The position numbers and the translations under genes are program-made. DNA of 36,863 nt, taken from Flavobacteriaceae bacterium. Lineage in GTDB: Bacteria > Bacteroidota > Bacteroidia > Flavobacteriales > Flavobacteriaceae. The DNA lies in NCBI GenBank assembly GCA_947444255.1, contig CANEZU010000003.1:1-36863 (forward strand), read 5' to 3'. Positions 16,585 to 24,821 of the stretch are shown here, one piece after another. Numbering within the stretch: position 1 is the stretch's first letter; every line of letters begins with the position of its first letter. Under the pieces are notes generated by a model, which had not been told where the DNA came from, searched no databases, and saw only the letters and a list, made by a program, of their open reading frames with translations.

Positions 16585-16607
16585 ATGCTATTCTCACAAA
16601 CTAATCA

Positions 16608-17282
16608 ATGATTCAAGATATTATTTCAGGAATACCTTTAGGAATTTTTTTAAGTTTCATGATTGGTCCTGTCTTTTTTGTTCTGTTAGAAACCAGTGCT
16701 GTAAAAGGATTTAGAGCTGCAATTGTTTTTGATCTAGGTGTTGTTATAGCTGATATTGTTTTCATTAGCATCGCTTATTTTAGTAGTTATCGTTTAATTC
16801 AAACCATTAAAAACGATCCTGCAATCTATATTTTTGGAGGCATCCTAATGCTTACTTATGGAATGATAACTTTTATAAAAACCAATAAAGCAACCCGAAA
16901 TTTAGATGAAACTATAGTAGTAGAAATTACCAAAAATAATTATTTTGGTCTTTTTATTAAAGGTTTTTTACTCAACTTTATTAACGTTGGAGTTCTATTA
17001 TTTTGGTTCCTTATTATTATTACAATTGGTCCAAAACTACAATTGGAAACATCAAGAATGATCGTTTTCTTTTCTGCAGTTATTGGTACTTATTTATTAG
17101 TTGATATTTGTAAAATAATATTAGCCAAACAGTTAAAAAGCAAAATGACCCCTTCTAATATTTTAAAAATTAAAAAAGGAATCAGTATTTTGTTAATTAT
17201 TTTTGGATTTATTTTAATGTTTCAAGGTTGGTTTCCAAATAATCAAAAACTAGCCAAACAAGTTTTAGAAAAAATAGATTAA
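16608..17282 (+). CDS. LysE family translocator
   Basis: A 224-residue inner-membrane protein with about six hydrophobic helices and the LysE/RhtB start pattern: GIPLGIFLSFMIGPVFFVLLETS, followed by GFRAAIVFDLGVVIADIVFI. LysE-family proteins export amino acids or related small solutes; the substrate here cannot be read. Length is normal. It lies 43 bp after the GIN-domain gene with its own TATTTTTG element, and ends before a hairpin shared with tRNA-Cys. Confidence 0.88.
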   Translation: MIQDIISGIPLGIFLSFMIGPVFFVLLETSAVKGFRAAIVFDLGVVIADIVFISIAYFSSYRLIQTIKNDPAIYIFGGILMLTYGMITFIKTNKATRNLDETIVVEITKNNYFGLFIKGFLLNFINVGVLLFWFLIIITIGPKLQLETSRMIVFFSAVIGTYLLVDICKIILAKQLKSKMTPSNILKIKKGISILLIIFGFILMFQGWFPNNQKLAKQVLEKID

Positions 17283-17315
17283 GTTTAAGTAGTAAATTTT
17301 ATTTCGTTTAATAGC

Positions 17316-17350
17316 AAAAAAAAACCTCTCAATATTGAGAGGTTTTTTTT
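17316..17350. terminator. Bidirectional terminator between lysE-like gene and tRNA-Cys
   Basis: An A-tract, the palindromic core CCTCTCAATATTGAGAGG (17325-17342) and a T-tract form a hairpin that works in both directions. It ends 1 base from the 3' end of the tRNA. Confidence 0.93.
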
Positions 17351-17351
17351 G

Positions 17352-17422
17352 AGGCATCGTGCGGATTCGAACCGCAGTAGGAGCTTTTGCAGAGCCCAGC
17401 CTAGCCACTCGGCCACGACGCC
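17352..17422 (-). tRNA. tRNA-Cys (anticodon GCA)
   Basis: On the minus strand a 71-nt cloverleaf folds: 7-bp acceptor stem GGCGTCG/CGATGCC with one G-T pair, D arm with GGCCGAGTGGCTAGG, anticodon stem GGGCT/AGCTC with loop CTGCAAA giving GCA, T arm TGCGGTTCGAATCCGCA, and discriminator U. CCA is not encoded. U73 and anticodon GCA are cysteine identity elements. Confidence 0.97.
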
Positions 17423-17505
17423 ATTATTGAATGGATGGCAAATGTAAATAAATTATTTCGATTTTTAAATTATAAATTTTGAATAATTCGTTAAAATTAG
17501 AATTC

Positions 17506-17865
17506 TTAAGTTCTATATTCTTCCATTTCGATGGTAACCGCTTCAACATCACCACCAATAGGAGGATTTAGCTTAGAAACCCCCAATATAATTCTTGAAA
17601 TAGAAGGAATTTCTGAGAATATCCGACTTATAATTCGATGTGCAACATGTTCCAATAAGTGAGAACGAATCGCCATTTCTTCTTCTACAATTTTATTCAG
17701 TAGAACATAATCTACCGTATCCTTTAAATCATCGGATATAGATGATTTTCTTAGGTCTGTTTTTACCTCTAAGTCCACCGAATAATCAGATCCTATTTTT
17801 CCTTCTTCAAGTAAACATCCGTGATAAGAGAAAGTTCGGATGTTTTTTAGTTTAATAATTCCCAT
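17506..17865 (-). CDS. folB: Dihydroneopterin aldolase
   Basis: Folate biosynthesis enzyme that splits 7,8-dihydroneopterin into 6-hydroxymethyl-dihydropterin and glycolaldehyde. The 119-residue protein has the expected length and motifs: FSYHGCLLEEGKIG near the N-terminus, DTVDYVLLNKIV, the HLLEHVAHRI helix with the conserved Glu, and KLNPPIGGDVEAV at the C-terminus (Lys is the catalytic base in the family). ATG at 17865. It stands alone on the minus strand, divergent from glnS, upstream of the tRNA-Cys gene. Confidence 0.94.
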   Translation of the reverse strand: MGIIKLKNIRTFSYHGCLLEEGKIGSDYSVDLEVKTDLRKSSISDDLKDTVDYVLLNKIVEEEMAIRSHLLEHVAHRIISRIFSEIPSISRIILGVSKLNPPIGGDVEAVTIEMEEYRT

Positions 17866-17945
17866 AATTTAAGTTTAAAAGTTTAAAATTTAGGTTTAAA
17901 AGTGAACTCCTTCCACTTTAAACGATAAACTTTAAACCATTTATT

Positions 17946-17953
17946 TATCTTTG
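17946..17953 (+). promoter_or_regulatory. -7 promoter element of glnS
   Basis: TATCTTTG matches TAnnTTTG and lies 18 bp before the ATG at 17972. The TTG used as the track start (17951-17953) is the last three bases of this element, so it cannot be the real start of translation if this promoter is used. Confidence 0.6.
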
Positions 17954-17971
17954 CTAAAATTAAACAAAATT

Positions 17972-20074
17972 ATGTCAACCGAAGAGAAATCACTTCATTT
18001 TATAGAACAAATCATTGAAGACAGTTTGTCAAACGGTTTTCCACAAAAAAGCCTTCGTTTTCGTTTTCCACCAGAGCCTAATGGATATTTACACATTGGC
18101 CATGCCAAATCTATTTGTTTAAATTTTGGTTTGGGTTTACGATATAACGCACCTGTAAATCTTCGTTTTGATGATACAAATCCTGCAAAAGAAGAACAGG
18201 AATATGTTGATGCTATAAAAGAAGATCTTAAATGGCTAGGTTTTGAATGGGCTGAAGAAAGATATGCATCCGATTATTTTCAACAATTATACGATTGGGC
18301 GGTTTTGATGATTAAGAACGGCAAAGCTTATATTGACAGTCAATCCTCGGAAGAGATGGCAATTCAAAAGGGGAGTCCAACCCAATCCGGCGTTGATGGA
18401 CCTTATAGAAATCGATCCATCGAAGATAATTTGTCTTTATTTCAAGGAATGAAAAATGGTGATTTTCAGGAGGGAAGCCATGTTTTGAGGGCTAAAATTG
18501 ATATGACTTCGACTAATATGTTAATGCGTGATCCTTTGATGTATCGTATTTTGCATCGTCATCATCATCGAACTGCCAACGATTGGAAAATCTATCCAAT
18601 GTATGATTTCGCTCATGGCGAAAGTGACTATATCGAACAGATTTCCCACTCCATATGTACCTTGGAATTTGTCATGCATCGGGAACTTTATAACTGGTTC
18701 ATCGAACAGATTTCGGATGAAAATAAAGTTAAACCTAATCAATTCGAGTTTGCCAGATTGAATCTGAATTATACGGTAATGAGTAAAAGAAAACTCTTAC
18801 AATTGGTTCAAGAAAACATCGTAAATGGTTGGGACGATCCAAGAATGCCAACGATCTCCGGATTAAGAAGAAGAGGTTATACGGCTAATTCTATTCGAAA
18901 GTTCTGTGAGATTATTGGAATAGCAAAACGAGAAAATATTATTGATGTTTCCCTTTTGGAATTTTGTTTAAGAGAAGATTTAAATAAAATAGCACCTAGG
19001 GTTATGGCTGTTTTGGATCCAATAAAACTTATTATTATAAATTATCCTGAAGGTAAAGAAGAGTGGTTAGACGCCGAAAACAATCAGGAAGATGAAAGTG
19101 CAGGTTATAGAAAAGTACCATTTTCAAGAGAACTTTATATTGAAAAAGAGGATTTTTTAGAAGAAGCTACCAACAAGTTTTTCCGCCTATCTCTTGGAAA
19201 GGAAGTGCGTTTAAAAAATGCTTACATAATCAAAGGGGAAAATGTCGTTAAAGATGCAGAAGGCAATATTACTGAAATTCACGTAAGTTATGATGAAGAC
19301 AGTCAAAGTGGAAGTGGGAGCGAAGCTTCACAAAGAAAAGTAGCAGGAACATTGCACTGGGTTTCTATTTTACATGCCATCGAAGCGGAAATTCGGCTCT
19401 ATGACCGTTTGTTTATTGATGAAGCTCCTGACAGTCATAAAGAGAAAAATTTTCTCGATTTCATGAATCCTAATTCGCTTGAGATTATAAAAGGTTTTGT
19501 AGAACCAAGTCTTAAAGATATTAAATCCGGAGAACAGTTTCAATTTCAACGATTGGGATATTTTAGTGTGGATAAAGATTCTAATGCTGACAAATTGGTC
19601 TTTAACAAAACAGTTGGTTTGAAAGATGCTTGGGAAGAAAAAGGTAAAAAAGAAGCTAATTTGCTAATGTCAATGCAAAAGGAAATTAACAAATTCGTTA
19701 AGGAAAAAGACGAGCTTGCGGCAAATGTAATCCTTACTAATATTATTTCAAGTATTCAAAGTATTGATAATTATAGCCTTATTAATCAATCGATTGTTAA
19801 AAACATTAAGAATGATAACAATGCTTTGTTGTTTGCCAATTTAATTTTAAATCTTTCAGACAAAGTCGAGGCTAAAGATATCGAAATAGAATCTTTGACA
19901 AAATTGTACAACATGTCACTAAAAAGTCAGTTACCGCATGTCCGGTTTTATGCACTTGATAATTTGAAAAAGGATTCGGATAATGCGATTCTTTTTAAAT
20001 CACAAATCTCAGATTTAAAGCAATCAGAAAAGAACGAGAAAGTAGTAGTTGCTTTAAATAATTTTGAATTTTAG
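17972..20074 (+). CDS. glnS: Glutamine--tRNA ligase with C-terminal extension
   Basis: Class I aminoacyl-tRNA synthetase that charges tRNA-Gln. It has the HIGH motif in PPEPNGYLHIGHAKS (about residues 34-48), the TNPAKEEQEYVDAIKEDLKWLG segment, and a KMSKS-like VMSKRK (about 270), followed by the beta-barrel anticodon domains. The 700 residues exceed the roughly 550 of E. coli GlnRS; the last 140 or so, after FNKTVGLKDAW, are Lys/Asn/Leu-rich and helical. Bacteroidota GlnRS is often annotated as a YqeY-domain fusion, but I see no strong YqeY motif, so the tail may be a degenerate version. The start is the ATG at 17972 rather than the TTG at 17951. Confidence 0.95.
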   Translation: MSTEEKSLHFIEQIIEDSLSNGFPQKSLRFRFPPEPNGYLHIGHAKSICLNFGLGLRYNAPVNLRFDDTNPAKEEQEYVDAIKEDLKWLGFEWAEERYASDYFQQLYDWAVLMIKNGKAYIDSQSSEEMAIQKGSPTQSGVDGPYRNRSIEDNLSLFQGMKNGDFQEGSHVLRAKIDMTSTNMLMRDPLMYRILHRHHHRTANDWKIYPMYDFAHGESDYIEQISHSICTLEFVMHRELYNWFIEQISDENKVKPNQFEFARLNLNYTVMSKRKLLQLVQENIVNGWDDPRMPTISGLRRRGYTANSIRKFCEIIGIAKRENIIDVSLLEFCLREDLNKIAPRVMAVLDPIKLIIINYPEGKEEWLDAENNQEDESAGYRKVPFSRELYIEKEDFLEEATNKFFRLSLGKEVRLKNAYIIKGENVVKDAEGNITEIHVSYDEDSQSGSGSEASQRKVAGTLHWVSILHAIEAEIRLYDRLFIDEAPDSHKEKNFLDFMNPNSLEIIKGFVEPSLKDIKSGEQFQFQRLGYFSVDKDSNADKLVFNKTVGLKDAWEEKGKKEANLLMSMQKEINKFVKEKDELAANVILTNIISSIQSIDNYSLINQSIVKNIKNDNNALLFANLILNLSDKVEAKDIEIESLTKLYNMSLKSQLPHVRFYALDNLKKDSDNAILFKSQISDLKQSEKNEKVVVALNNFEF

Positions 20075-20107
20075 CAATAATAATATTTTATTGGAATTTA
20101 TTAAGGG

Positions 20108-20131
20108 AGCGCTCTAATACGGCGCTTTTTT
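20108..20131 (+). terminator. Probable terminator of glnS
   Basis: A short GC-rich stem AGCGC/GCGCT with a 9-base loop followed by a run of T, 34 bp after the stop codon. Confidence 0.6.
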
Positions 20132-20357
20132 GTTTTATCTTTATAATTGTAACTACCTTCTTATCTATCCAAATAAAATATAAAACAAATAATTTGTAAG
20201 GTCATTTATAGTTAAGTTTGCATCATCTTAATTCGCACCATTTATAAAACCTATCTAATAGATTATGAACTATTTACGTTTTTTTTAACGCTGTATTAAC
20301 AATCTGGTTTTACTATTTTTTGTAACTTTAATTATTAATAACTTAAAAATTAAAATC

Positions 20358-20711
20358 ATGTCAAATAGCACAGGAAATACAGTATTAGCCCTTTTAACAG
20401 GAGCAGCAGTTGGAGCAGGAATAGGAATTTTATTTGCTCCGGACAAAGGATCAAAAACAAGAGAGAAAATTAAAGATGGTTATCAAGATGCAAGGAAAGA
20501 TTTAGTTCATAAATTTAAAAACGCATCAGAAGAGTTGAAAAGTAGGTTTTCATCTACTAGAAATGACTTAGAAGAAACGTATGAAGAGTTAGTTACTAAC
20601 ATGAGTCACAAAACCGAAGATGTTATTTCCTTTTTAGAAACTAAATTATCCGATTTAAAAGCACAAAATATCAAACTTCAAAAAGAAAAAGAAGCTAAAC
20701 TTCAAAAATAA
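20358..20711 (+). CDS. YtxH domain-containing protein
   Basis: The 117-residue protein has the YtxH layout: an N-terminal Gly/Ala-rich hydrophobic helix (LALLTGAAVGAGIGILFAP, about 10-28), the conserved APDKGSKTREKI turn, and a long charged coiled-coil-like tail. Members are small membrane proteins, often linked to general stress. It opens a three-gene plus-strand cassette with the holin-like protein (28-bp gap) and a small conserved protein (5-bp gap). A near-consensus TAACTTTA lies upstream. The cellular role is unknown. Confidence 0.85.
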   Translation: MSNSTGNTVLALLTGAAVGAGIGILFAPDKGSKTREKIKDGYQDARKDLVHKFKNASEELKSRFSSTRNDLEETYEELVTNMSHKTEDVISFLETKLSDLKAQNIKLQKEKEAKLQK

Positions 20712-20739
20712 TAACAAAAGATTGCAAAAAAAATAAAAT

Positions 20740-21090
20740 ATGGCTTTCGAAGAACTTAAAGAACAAGCTGAAAATATTCAGGATCAATCTCAGAAATATA
20801 TAGAATCTAGTATTGATTATTATAAATTGCGAGCTTTTAAACTAGCTATGAAATCAACAACCTTGATTTTGAAATTTACTTTGATTGGCTTGTGTCTGAT
20901 AATGGTTTTGTTGTTCTGTTCTGTCGCTGGAGCACTAGCAATTGGAAAAGAATTAGATAATTATGCTTTTGGATTTTTAATTGTTGGAGGAATTTATTTA
21001 GTGTTAACCGGCCTTTTACTTTTGGTTAAAGATAAAATAATCGAAGGACCAATTTTGGAGAAATTTTCTGAAATCTTTTTTAACGACTAA
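20740..21090 (+). CDS. Phage holin family-like (Holin-X type) membrane protein
   Basis: A 116-residue inner-membrane protein: a charged N-terminal stretch (about 1-40), two transmembrane helices (about 43-70 and 78-100) and a short charged tail. The pattern fits the putative holin-X/DUF1469-like family that is common in non-phage chromosomes and is often linked to YtxH genes. No lysin, tail or integrase genes are near, so it is not evidence of a prophage. Middle gene of the YtxH cassette. Confidence 0.78.
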   Translation: MAFEELKEQAENIQDQSQKYIESSIDYYKLRAFKLAMKSTTLILKFTLIGLCLIMVLLFCSVAGALAIGKELDNYAFGFLIVGGIYLVLTGLLLLVKDKIIEGPILEKFSEIFFND

Positions 21091-21095
21091 ATAGT

Positions 21096-21350
21096 ATGGC
21101 AGTAAAAAAATATTCCTCTTATTCACAAATAGAATTTGATCTTGAGGTACTCAAATTACAAAAGGAAATACACTATCAAAAACTGCTTCTAAGCGGTCAA
21201 ATCATAAAAGATAGTTTAACGCCTAGCAGTCTTGTTTCAAGCGTTCTGGGGTCTTTTAAAGAGGTTTTGATTAATCCAAAAAACGCAATTATTAAATTAG
21301 CAATTCCATTTATAATTAAATTGATATTAAAAATAAAAAGAGGCATTTAG
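21096..21350 (+). CDS. Small conserved protein of the YtxH/holin cassette (possibly DUF6327)
   Basis: An 84-residue protein: a charged, helical N-terminus (YSSYSQIEFDLEVLKLQKEI), a central part, and a hydrophobic, possibly membrane-associated C-terminal helix (IIKLAIPFIIKLILKIKRGI). I recall a Bacteroidota family DUF6327 in this position but cannot verify it. It begins 5 bp after the holin-like gene, and its TAG stop lies in the loop of the terminator. Function unknown; the conserved neighbourhood suggests a shared envelope or stress role. Confidence 0.65.
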   Translation: MAVKKYSSYSQIEFDLEVLKLQKEIHYQKLLLSGQIIKDSLTPSSLVSSVLGSFKEVLINPKNAIIKLAIPFIIKLILKIKRGI

Positions 21351-21360
21351 CCTCTTTTTT
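21335..21360 (+). terminator. Terminator of the YtxH cassette
   Basis: A 10-bp stem AAAAAGAGGC/GCCTCTTTTT with a 5-base loop followed by further T. It overlaps the last codons of the preceding gene and may also serve the convergent SPFH gene. Confidence 0.88.
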
Positions 21361-21375
21361 TATTGAATTTTATGA

Positions 21376-22371
21376 TTATTCCTCCTCGTCTTTTTCTTCT
21401 TCAATTTGTGGAGATTGATAATCAGATTTATATTCATCCGTTTTTATCCCTGGATTTTTATTCTTCTTTTTCATCATTTCGCCAACTTGGTTTGAAGCAC
21501 TAAACGAAGCAATCATATTGTTTAGCATATCGCTTCCTGCTTGTGGAGAATTTGGAAGTAAAATCAAATTGGAATTACTTTCTGCTCCAATAGCTTGTAA
21601 AGTGTCATAATGTTGGGTTACAACAATTAAAGCCGATGCTTCCTGTGAGTTAATTCCAACGCGGTTTAAAACATCTACACTTTCTACTAAACCTCTTGCG
21701 ATTTCTCTTCTTTGATCGGCTATACCCTGGCCTTGCAGACGTTTACTTTCTGCTTCAGCTTTGGCTTTAGCCACAATTCTAATTCTGGAAGCTTCAGCTT
21801 CAAATTCGGCTACTGTTTTCTCTCTATCAGCAGCATTTATTCGGTTCATTGCATTTTTAACTTGAATATCGGGGTCTATATCAGTAACTAAGGTATTGAT
21901 AATTGTATACCCATAAGTCGTCATCGCCTCGTTCAATTCTCTTTTTACAGCAATTGCAATGTCGTCTTTTCTTTCAAAAACATCATCTAATTTTAATTTT
22001 GGAACTTCAGCACGTACTACATCAAAAACATAAGAGGTAATTTGATCGTGTGGATATTCCAGTTTATAAAAAGCATCGTATACAGTTTCTTTTACAACCA
22101 TAAACTGAACGGAAACTTTCAATTTCACAAAAACATTATCTTTTGTTTTGGTTTCAATAATAACATCCAATTGTTGAATCTTTAAGTTGATTTTTCCTGC
22201 AATTTTGTCCATGATTGGAATTTTTAAATGCAAGCCAGATTGCCGGATACTTAAAAATCGTCCAAAGCGTTCCACGATAACCGCAGTCTGCTGTTTTACT
22301 GTAAAAAAGGAGGATAATAAAATGAATAATCCGAAGATTAAAATGGTAATTAATGGAATGTTCATGTTCAT
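21376..22371 (-). CDS. SPFH/Band 7 (stomatin-like) membrane protein
   Basis: The 331-residue protein starts with one membrane helix (about 5-24) and an SPFH domain with hallmark segments: VKQQTAVIVERFGRF, HLKIPIMDKI, VFVKLKVSVQFMV, then an Ala/Glu/Lys/Arg-rich coiled coil (EFEAEASRIRIVAKAKAEAESKR region, about 190-225) and a disordered acidic tail. Stomatin/QmcA-type proteins form large ring assemblies at the inner membrane and influence proteases and membrane domains; the partner here is unknown, and no NfeD-like gene is adjacent. ATG at 22371 (another ATG two codons later). Convergent with the YtxH cassette and divergent from the beta-barrel gene. Confidence 0.93.
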   Translation of the reverse strand: MNMNIPLITILIFGLFILLSSFFTVKQQTAVIVERFGRFLSIRQSGLHLKIPIMDKIAGKINLKIQQLDVIIETKTKDNVFVKLKVSVQFMVVKETVYDAFYKLEYPHDQITSYVFDVVRAEVPKLKLDDVFERKDDIAIAVKRELNEAMTTYGYTIINTLVTDIDPDIQVKNAMNRINAADREKTVAEFEAEASRIRIVAKAKAEAESKRLQGQGIADQRREIARGLVESVDVLNRVGINSQEASALIVVTQHYDTLQAIGAESNSNLILLPNSPQAGSDMLNNMIASFSASNQVGEMMKKKNKNPGIKTDEYKSDYQSPQIEEEKDEEE

Positions 22372-22448
22372 AGCCAGTATATTTAGTTTTAATTAATTGT
22401 CAAATTACAATAATAAATCCTAGGTTTAGGATTGATTAACATTATTAT

Positions 22449-23087
22449 ATGAAAAAGATTATCCTTTTTACCCTTCTTATTTTCAGCTTTTTTTCCGCAT
22501 TTGCTCAATATGGATATAGAGATTCTAACAGAATTGGGGTCTTTTTTGGTTTAAACCAATTTTCATTAAAAACGAATAACTTTTATTCTAAATCTGATTT
22601 AGGATGGAATGCTGGTCTTTCTTTAAGAGGTAATTTCTACAACAATTGGGATATGGTTTATGGTATGCAATTCTCTCAAAATAATTTTTCGGTTCAAACT
22701 AAGAATTTAATTTCGGAACCTGAAAACGTCAAATATAAATTATCATCAGCTCAATTATCCTTGCAATTGAGTTATATAATAGTCGAAAATTATTTGAGTG
22801 TAGAATTTGGTTCCATACTTCAATTTAACGGAAAGTTCAGTTTGGATTCACTTAAGGAAAATAACAGCATCTCAGGAACTTCTTTGCAAGCTAAAGATAT
22901 TCAGGAAATTTCCAAATTAAATTTTTATCCAGCTATTGGAATTACTGCAGGTATAAAATATTTACGTTTTAATTTTCAATACCAATATGGACTAAATAAT
23001 TTTCTTGAAATTAAAAACAATTCTGAAACTCAAAATTTTAAAGGTCATGTTGGAATCTTGAGCGCAAATATGATTGTTTATCTATAA
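22449..23087 (+). CDS. Outer-membrane beta-barrel protein (porin family-like)
   Basis: A 212-residue protein with a clear signal peptide (MKKIILFTLLIFSFFSAFAQ, cut near residue 20) and then alternating-hydrophobic strands ending in an aromatic/hydrophobic last strand (ILSANMIVYL), as in small 8-stranded barrels. Segments such as GVFFGLNQFSL and AGLSLRGNFYNNWDMVYGMQFSQNNF fit the outer-membrane beta-barrel domain families common in Bacteroidota. Substrate or role cannot be read. A TTG-N21-TAGGTTTA sequence upstream could be a promoter. Ends just before a hairpin shared with gltX. Confidence 0.8.
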   Translation: MKKIILFTLLIFSFFSAFAQYGYRDSNRIGVFFGLNQFSLKTNNFYSKSDLGWNAGLSLRGNFYNNWDMVYGMQFSQNNFSVQTKNLISEPENVKYKLSSAQLSLQLSYIIVENYLSVEFGSILQFNGKFSLDSLKENNSISGTSLQAKDIQEISKLNFYPAIGITAGIKYLRFNFQYQYGLNNFLEIKNNSETQNFKGHVGILSANMIVYL

Positions 23088-23088
23088 A

Positions 23089-23115
23089 AAAAGCTTCCAA
23101 ATTTAGGAAGCTTTT
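23089..23115. terminator. Bidirectional terminator between beta-barrel gene and gltX
   Basis: A perfect 10-bp stem AAAAGCTTCC/GGAAGCTTTT with a 7-base loop between two convergent genes. Confidence 0.88.
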
Positions 23116-23119
23116 AATT

Positions 23120-24625
23120 TTATAAAGTTACAATTGCTTTTTCAATTCGTTTAATGGTTTCGTCCTTTCCAATCAATTCAACGATATCAAATAGGTGAGG
23201 ACCTTTTAAAGCTCCAACTAAACTCAATCGGAATGCTTGCATGACTTTTCCCATTCCTATTTCATTTTTTGTCATCCAATCTTTAACGATTGTTTCAATA
23301 TTTATAGATGAAAAATCAGTTATAGCAACCAACACAGTAATCAATTCTTTCATCAAATTTGGAGTTTCTTCTTTCCAATTTTTTCTTGCTTTTTCATCGT
23401 AAGTTTCTGGTGCAACAAAGAAAAAATCGCTTAATTCCCAGAAATCAGAAACAAAATGAGCTCTTTCTTTTATAAGAGAAACAACTTTTAACAAAACAGA
23501 ATCAGCTATTGATAATCCTTTTGATATTAAAATAGGAGCGAAGGCTTTCGCCAAAAGAGCTTCGTCTTGTTTAATTAAATAGTGATGGTTAAACCATTTA
23601 TTTTTCTCAGGATCAAATTTAGCCCCGGCTTTATGAACTCTTTTCAAATCAAATGCTTCTATCAATTCTTCTAGAGAAAATAATTCCTTATCTGTTCCGT
23701 CATTCCAGCCTAGTAAAGCTAAAAAGTTAATAACTGCTTCTGGAAAAAAACCATTTTCTCTATATCCTGATGAAATACCTTCTTCTGTTTTCCACTCTAA
23801 AGGGAATACTGGGAATCCCATTTTGTCACCATCTCTTTTAGATAATTTTCCGTTGCCAATTGGTTTCAGAATTAAAGGTAAATGCGCAAATTCTGGCGCA
23901 TCCCAACCAAAAGCACGATACAATAAAATATGTATTGGCATAGATGGCAACCATTCTTCACCTCGAATTACATGAGATGTTTCCATCAAATGATCGTCGA
24001 CAATATTGGCTAAATGATAAGTGGGCATTCCGTCTCCTTTAAATAAAACTTTATCGTCTAGTAGATTGGTTTCAAACTTTATAGCCCCTCGAATTAAATC
24101 TTCTAAATGTAAAGTTTCGTCAACAGGAGTTTTGAAACGGATTACATATTCTTCGCCATTTTTAATTCTATTAGTAGCTTCTTCATCAGAAATTACCAAA
24201 GATGTATCTAACTTCTCCCTATTATGGTGGTTGTATATAAACGTCTTTCCTTGTTCCTCATGCTGTTTCCTATGAAAATCTAATGCTTCTGGGGTATCAA
24301 AAGCATAATAAGCCCAACCCGTTTTTATCAATTGATCTGCATATTCTTTGTATAGTGGTTTTCTTTCACTTTGACGATAAGGGCCAAATTTCTCATTCTT
24401 CCCTATAGTTTCATCTGGTGAAATTCCCAACCACTCCAAAGCCTCTAAAATGTATGCTTCTGCTCCGGGAACAAATCGATTTTGATCGGTATCTTCAATT
24501 CTTAAATAGAAAACACCATTGTTTTTTTTGGCAAATAAATAATTGAATAAGGCAGTACGAACACCTCCAATATGTAAAGGTCCAGTTGGACTTGGTGCAA
24601 AACGCACACGAACTTGCTTTGACAT
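23120..24625 (-). CDS. gltX: Glutamate--tRNA ligase
   Basis: Class I synthetase that charges tRNA-Glu. With the ATG at 24625 the protein has 501 residues, the usual length, and starts MSKQVRVRFAPSPTGPLHIGG, carrying the HIGH-type motif; the KMSKS-type motif appears as KLSKRDGDKMGFPVFPL, and the C-terminal anticodon-binding domain is complete. The track ORF starts 32 codons earlier at 24721, but those residues have no family match and span the TATATTTG promoter element. A separate GlnRS gene in the same window means that both synthetases are encoded. Confidence 0.96.
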   Translation of the reverse strand: MSKQVRVRFAPSPTGPLHIGGVRTALFNYLFAKKNNGVFYLRIEDTDQNRFVPGAEAYILEALEWLGISPDETIGKNEKFGPYRQSERKPLYKEYADQLIKTGWAYYAFDTPEALDFHRKQHEEQGKTFIYNHHNREKLDTSLVISDEEATNRIKNGEEYVIRFKTPVDETLHLEDLIRGAIKFETNLLDDKVLFKGDGMPTYHLANIVDDHLMETSHVIRGEEWLPSMPIHILLYRAFGWDAPEFAHLPLILKPIGNGKLSKRDGDKMGFPVFPLEWKTEEGISSGYRENGFFPEAVINFLALLGWNDGTDKELFSLEELIEAFDLKRVHKAGAKFDPEKNKWFNHHYLIKQDEALLAKAFAPILISKGLSIADSVLLKVVSLIKERAHFVSDFWELSDFFFVAPETYDEKARKNWKEETPNLMKELITVLVAITDFSSINIETIVKDWMTKNEIGMGKVMQAFRLSLVGALKGPHLFDIVELIGKDETIKRIEKAIVTL

Positions 24626-24643
24626 TTTTAGTAAATTTTGATG

Positions 24644-24651
24644 CAAATATA
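24644..24651 (-). promoter_or_regulatory. -7 promoter element of gltX
   Basis: The minus strand reads TATATTTG, 18 bp upstream of the ATG at 24625. It lies inside the longer track ORF, supporting the shorter start. Confidence 0.55.
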
Positions 24652-24782
24652 CGTTTTTCAATTTTGGATTATTTATATCGTATAATTTGATCAACTGGAA
24701 TTTAAAATAATAGTATTGCAAGATAAATACCCTGTTTTATTCCATTTTTTTATTCTGTTTTTTTAACCTTTTCTATTTCAGA

Positions 24783-24790
24783 TAAATTTG
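24783..24790 (+). promoter_or_regulatory. -7 promoter element of the DUF4175 gene
   Basis: TAAATTTG matches TAnnTTTG, 31 bp before the TTG start at 24822. Confidence 0.45.
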
Positions 24791-24821
24791 TACTTTTATA
24801 GGTTTAAAAAAAGACTAAATA

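Noticed and set aside
16159-16597. Minus-strand ORFs (110 and 65 aa) over the GIN-domain gene
   Set aside because: Antisense shadows of a signal-peptide-bearing CDS.
17951-17971. TTG start for glnS given by the ORF track
   Set aside because: The TTG is part of the TATCTTTG promoter element, and the ATG at 17972 gives the normal GlnRS N-terminus.
20740-21090. Holin-like gene as a sign of a prophage
   Set aside because: No lysin, structural, integrase or attachment features nearby; such genes are common beside YtxH in ordinary chromosomes.
24626-24721. N-terminal 32-codon extension of gltX in the ORF track
   Set aside because: It has no GluRS similarity and contains a TATATTTG promoter element; MSKQVRVRFAPSPTG is the normal start.
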